Assembly: GCA_964589725.1 (NCBI GenBank)
Contig: CAZPUJ010000649.1
Coordinates: 1-33,346 of the forward strand
DNA length: 33,346 nt
Direction: 5' to 3'
Source: CAYSHJ01 sp964589725
Lineage (GTDB): Bacteria > Planctomycetota > Planctomycetia > Planctomycetales > Planctomycetaceae
Under the pieces are notes generated by a model, which searched no databases, was not told the origin of the DNA, and saw nothing but the letters and a program-made list of their open reading frames with translations. Positions 31,937 to 33,346 of the stretch are shown here, piece by piece. The translations under genes and the position numbers were made by a program. Every line of letters starts with the position of its first letter. The first letter of the stretch is position 1.

Positions 31937-32272
31937 ATGACGGAATCCTATGTTCTGAGTCCGTTGCTGACAGAGCTTCGCGAGGATGCCATTGTGGATT
32001 TCTGCCACTCATCAGTCAGGCCAATCCCCGGTTGGCCCTGCTCGACTGCCGACGGCACGGAACATCAGTTGGAAGACGACCTGAATCATGCGTTTCGCAT
32101 GGCTGGTTATGCGCAGCTACGCGGCATCGGCATCAGTTATCACAACGGCCGCGTGGTGTTGCAGGGGCGAGTACCCACGTACTTCCTGAAACAAGTCGCT
32201 CAATCTCTGGCGTCCTCGCTGCCTGGCGTCCAAGCCGTTGACAATAACATCGAAGTCGCCTGCTCCCGCTAA
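31937..32272 (+). CDS. BON domain protein
   Basis: A 111-residue protein whose second half (about 44-108) is a BON domain: ALRGIGISYHNGRVVLQGRVPTYF-like order, reported here as the GISYHNGRVVLQGRV core, followed by KQVAQSLASSLPGV and AVDNNIEV. BON domains bind phospholipid or other ligands and occur in osmotic-shock proteins such as OsmY. No signal peptide is visible, so this copy is probably cytoplasmic. AGGTG precedes ATG 31937. It lies alone between two receiver-only regulators, 140 bases after the first, in a gap without recognised signals. BON proteins are frequent members of low-oxygen islands. Confidence 0.85.
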   Translation: MTESYVLSPLLTELREDAIVDFCHSSVRPIPGWPCSTADGTEHQLEDDLNHAFRMAGYAQLRGIGISYHNGRVVLQGRVPTYFLKQVAQSLASSLPGVQAVDNNIEVACSR

Positions 32273-32368
32273 CTCTCGAAACATGTCAACTCTGCCGGAG
32301 CGTCTATCCCCGTCTAAGATCGCATCGAAGATGCTTGCCACCTTGATCGGAGAGGAGTCGTTCGGACC

Positions 32369-33091
32369 ATGTCTTGGAAAATCCTGATCGTCGATGACGA
32401 CGTCGATACCTGCGCGAATTTATTGGACATCCTGACGGACTTTGGCCATGAGGTGTGTACGGCCCACAACGGCCACGACGCACTCAAGCGGGCCGACGAG
32501 CAACGGTTTGATGTCGTGCTCCTTGATCTGCGAATGCCGGACATGGATGGCCTGGAGCTTTACCGCGAACTGAAACGCTTGGCGCCGACAACGGTCGCGA
32601 TCCTCATCACGGGATTCGCCGATTCCGAAACGGAACGTCGCGCCGCGCAGATCGGCGTCTGGCGAGTGCTGCCGAAGCCGCTCGGCATCGAATTGCTGAT
32701 GCCGCTGGTCCAGCAAGCGGCTGAACAGCCACTATTGCTGCTGGTGGATGACGATGCCGATTTCTGTGCCAGCCTGCATGACGTGCTCGGCCACCGGGAC
32801 TACCGAGTCGCCATTGCGCACACCTCCGCGGAGGCCCTGACGCAATTCCACGCCCAGAAATTCCAGGCTGTGATTGTCGACTGGCGGCTCCCCGACATTG
32901 ATGGGCTGCAACTGTTGCAACAAATCCGAGGCGAACAGCCGAATGTGCAAACGGTGCTGATCACGGGGCACCGTCCGGAGTTGAACACATTGCTGGATGT
33001 CACCGCCATGACGCAGGCGGATGTGCTGTTCTACAAGCCGCTGGATCTCGAACCGTTTCTCGAAACGCTGTTCCGGTTAATGAGTTGCTGA
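32369..33091 (+). CDS. Tandem two-receiver response regulator
   Basis: A 240-residue protein made only of two receiver domains. The first (1-118) has ILIVDDDVD, D53 in VLLDLRMPDMDG and the KP pair in LPKPLG; the second (about 121-240) has LLLVDDDAD, D171 in VIVDWRLPDIDG and YKPLDLEPF. Both appear competent for phosphorylation. No DNA-binding, enzymatic or AAA+ output domain is present, so it may act as a phosphate sink, a relay, or through protein contacts, for example with the orphan-like kinase upstream. GGAGAGGAG lies a little far (about 10-15 bases) from ATG 32369. Confidence 0.87.
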   Translation: MSWKILIVDDDVDTCANLLDILTDFGHEVCTAHNGHDALKRADEQRFDVVLLDLRMPDMDGLELYRELKRLAPTTVAILITGFADSETERRAAQIGVWRVLPKPLGIELLMPLVQQAAEQPLLLLVDDDADFCASLHDVLGHRDYRVAIAHTSAEALTQFHAQKFQAVIVDWRLPDIDGLQLLQQIRGEQPNVQTVLITGHRPELNTLLDVTAMTQADVLFYKPLDLEPFLETLFRLMSC

Positions 33092-33151
33092 GCCAGACGG
33101 CCAATCCAACCGCCCTTCGAGCCTTGGATCGGGAGCTTCTTGCAAGCCAGT

Positions 33152-33346
33152 TCAGGCCTGTCCCGCTTCCGTCGCGGCGGTGGACCGCGGCGCCTTGCCG
33201 AGCCCGAATTGCCACTCTTTGACCAGCGAGTAACAACAAGGGATCACGAACAACGTGATCAGGGCGATGGTCATGCCTCCGATGCTGGGGACGGCCATCG
33301 GCTGCATCACATCAGAGCCGCGGCCGGGGTCCAAGAAGATCGGGGC
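33152..33346 (-). CDS. RND efflux pump C-terminus (CusA/CzcA type), truncated by window edge
   Basis: The frame is open to the last base of the window, so only the final 64 residues are seen. GRGSDVMQPMAVPSIGGMT and ITLFVIPCCYSLV match the last transmembrane helix region of heavy-metal RND transporters, closest to CusA (SEVMQ-x-IA-x-P-x-VGGM pattern). Such pumps export Cu+/Ag+ or other divalent metals across the cell envelope with a membrane fusion protein and an outer-membrane channel. A short Lys- and Ala-rich tail follows. With the P1B-ATPase at the other edge it hints at metal handling on both sides of the stress island. It converges on the tandem receiver gene. Confidence 0.82.
   Translation of the reverse strand, partial: APIFLDPGRGSDVMQPMAVPSIGGMTIALITLFVIPCCYSLVKEWQFGLGKAPRSTAATEAGQA

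Noticed and set aside
1..33346. CRISPR arrays, tRNA or rRNA genes, insertion-sequence transposases
   Set aside because: No regularly spaced direct repeats, no T-arm-like tRNA sequence and no transposase motifs were seen on either strand.

Overview
The window looks like a chromosomal segment of a GC-rich environmental bacterium, most probably a planctomycete. That assignment is an inference: palindromic repeat families, some read through in frame inside proteins, together with a CheB-CheR-PAS histidine kinase, an archaeal-type PAC2 protein and many universal stress proteins fit Planctomycetota, but no rRNA or phylogenetic marker is present.

Layout. 1-2594 (+): the 3' part of a copper P1B-ATPase and an overlapping UreH/SafE-like membrane protein, the pair usually found with cbb3 oxidase assembly genes. 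2618-8835 (-): a pyruvate dehydrogenase set (E1 alpha, E1 beta, E2) with start/stop overlaps and a coupled acyl carrier protein, preceded by a small cytochrome c, acetyl-CoA synthetase and a 65-residue membrane protein. 9329-14889 (mixed strands): a hypothetical protein, an APH-like/P-loop kinase fusion, a cyclopropane fatty acid synthase, an alcohol dehydrogenase lacking its middle, and ferredoxin-NADP reductase. 14917-21728 (-): an Hsp20 scrap, a universal stress protein, a thioredoxin-CcdA fusion, PEP synthase, a coiled-coil protein, and a DUF2267/PAC2 pair. 21729-25465: a structured gene-free stretch ended by a strong terminator, then remnants of usp, groEL, two hsp20 genes and htrA, and an intact usp. 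25677-30574 (-): a 1406-residue CheB/CheR/PAS histidine kinase coupled to a NarL-type regulator. 31077-33091 (+): csrA, two receiver-only regulators and a BON protein. 33152-33346 (-): the C-terminus of an RND metal-efflux pump.

How it fits together. Universal stress proteins, Hsp20, PEP synthase, acetyl-CoA synthetase, a zinc alcohol dehydrogenase, an Rv2004c-like kinase fusion, a copper/cbb3-type ATPase and a NarL-family two-component system resemble the low-oxygen or dormancy islands known as the mycobacterial DosR regulon and the Burkholderia lxa locus. Six upstream regions carry sequences close to the sigma-54 -24/-12 consensus, suggesting shared RpoN control.

Two signals stand out. First, palindromic elements of about 78-90 bp lie in frame inside three important genes: the ATPase nucleotide domain, the E2 linker, and the kinase (twice). 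Second, a run of stress genes has lost internal segments while keeping recognisable ends.
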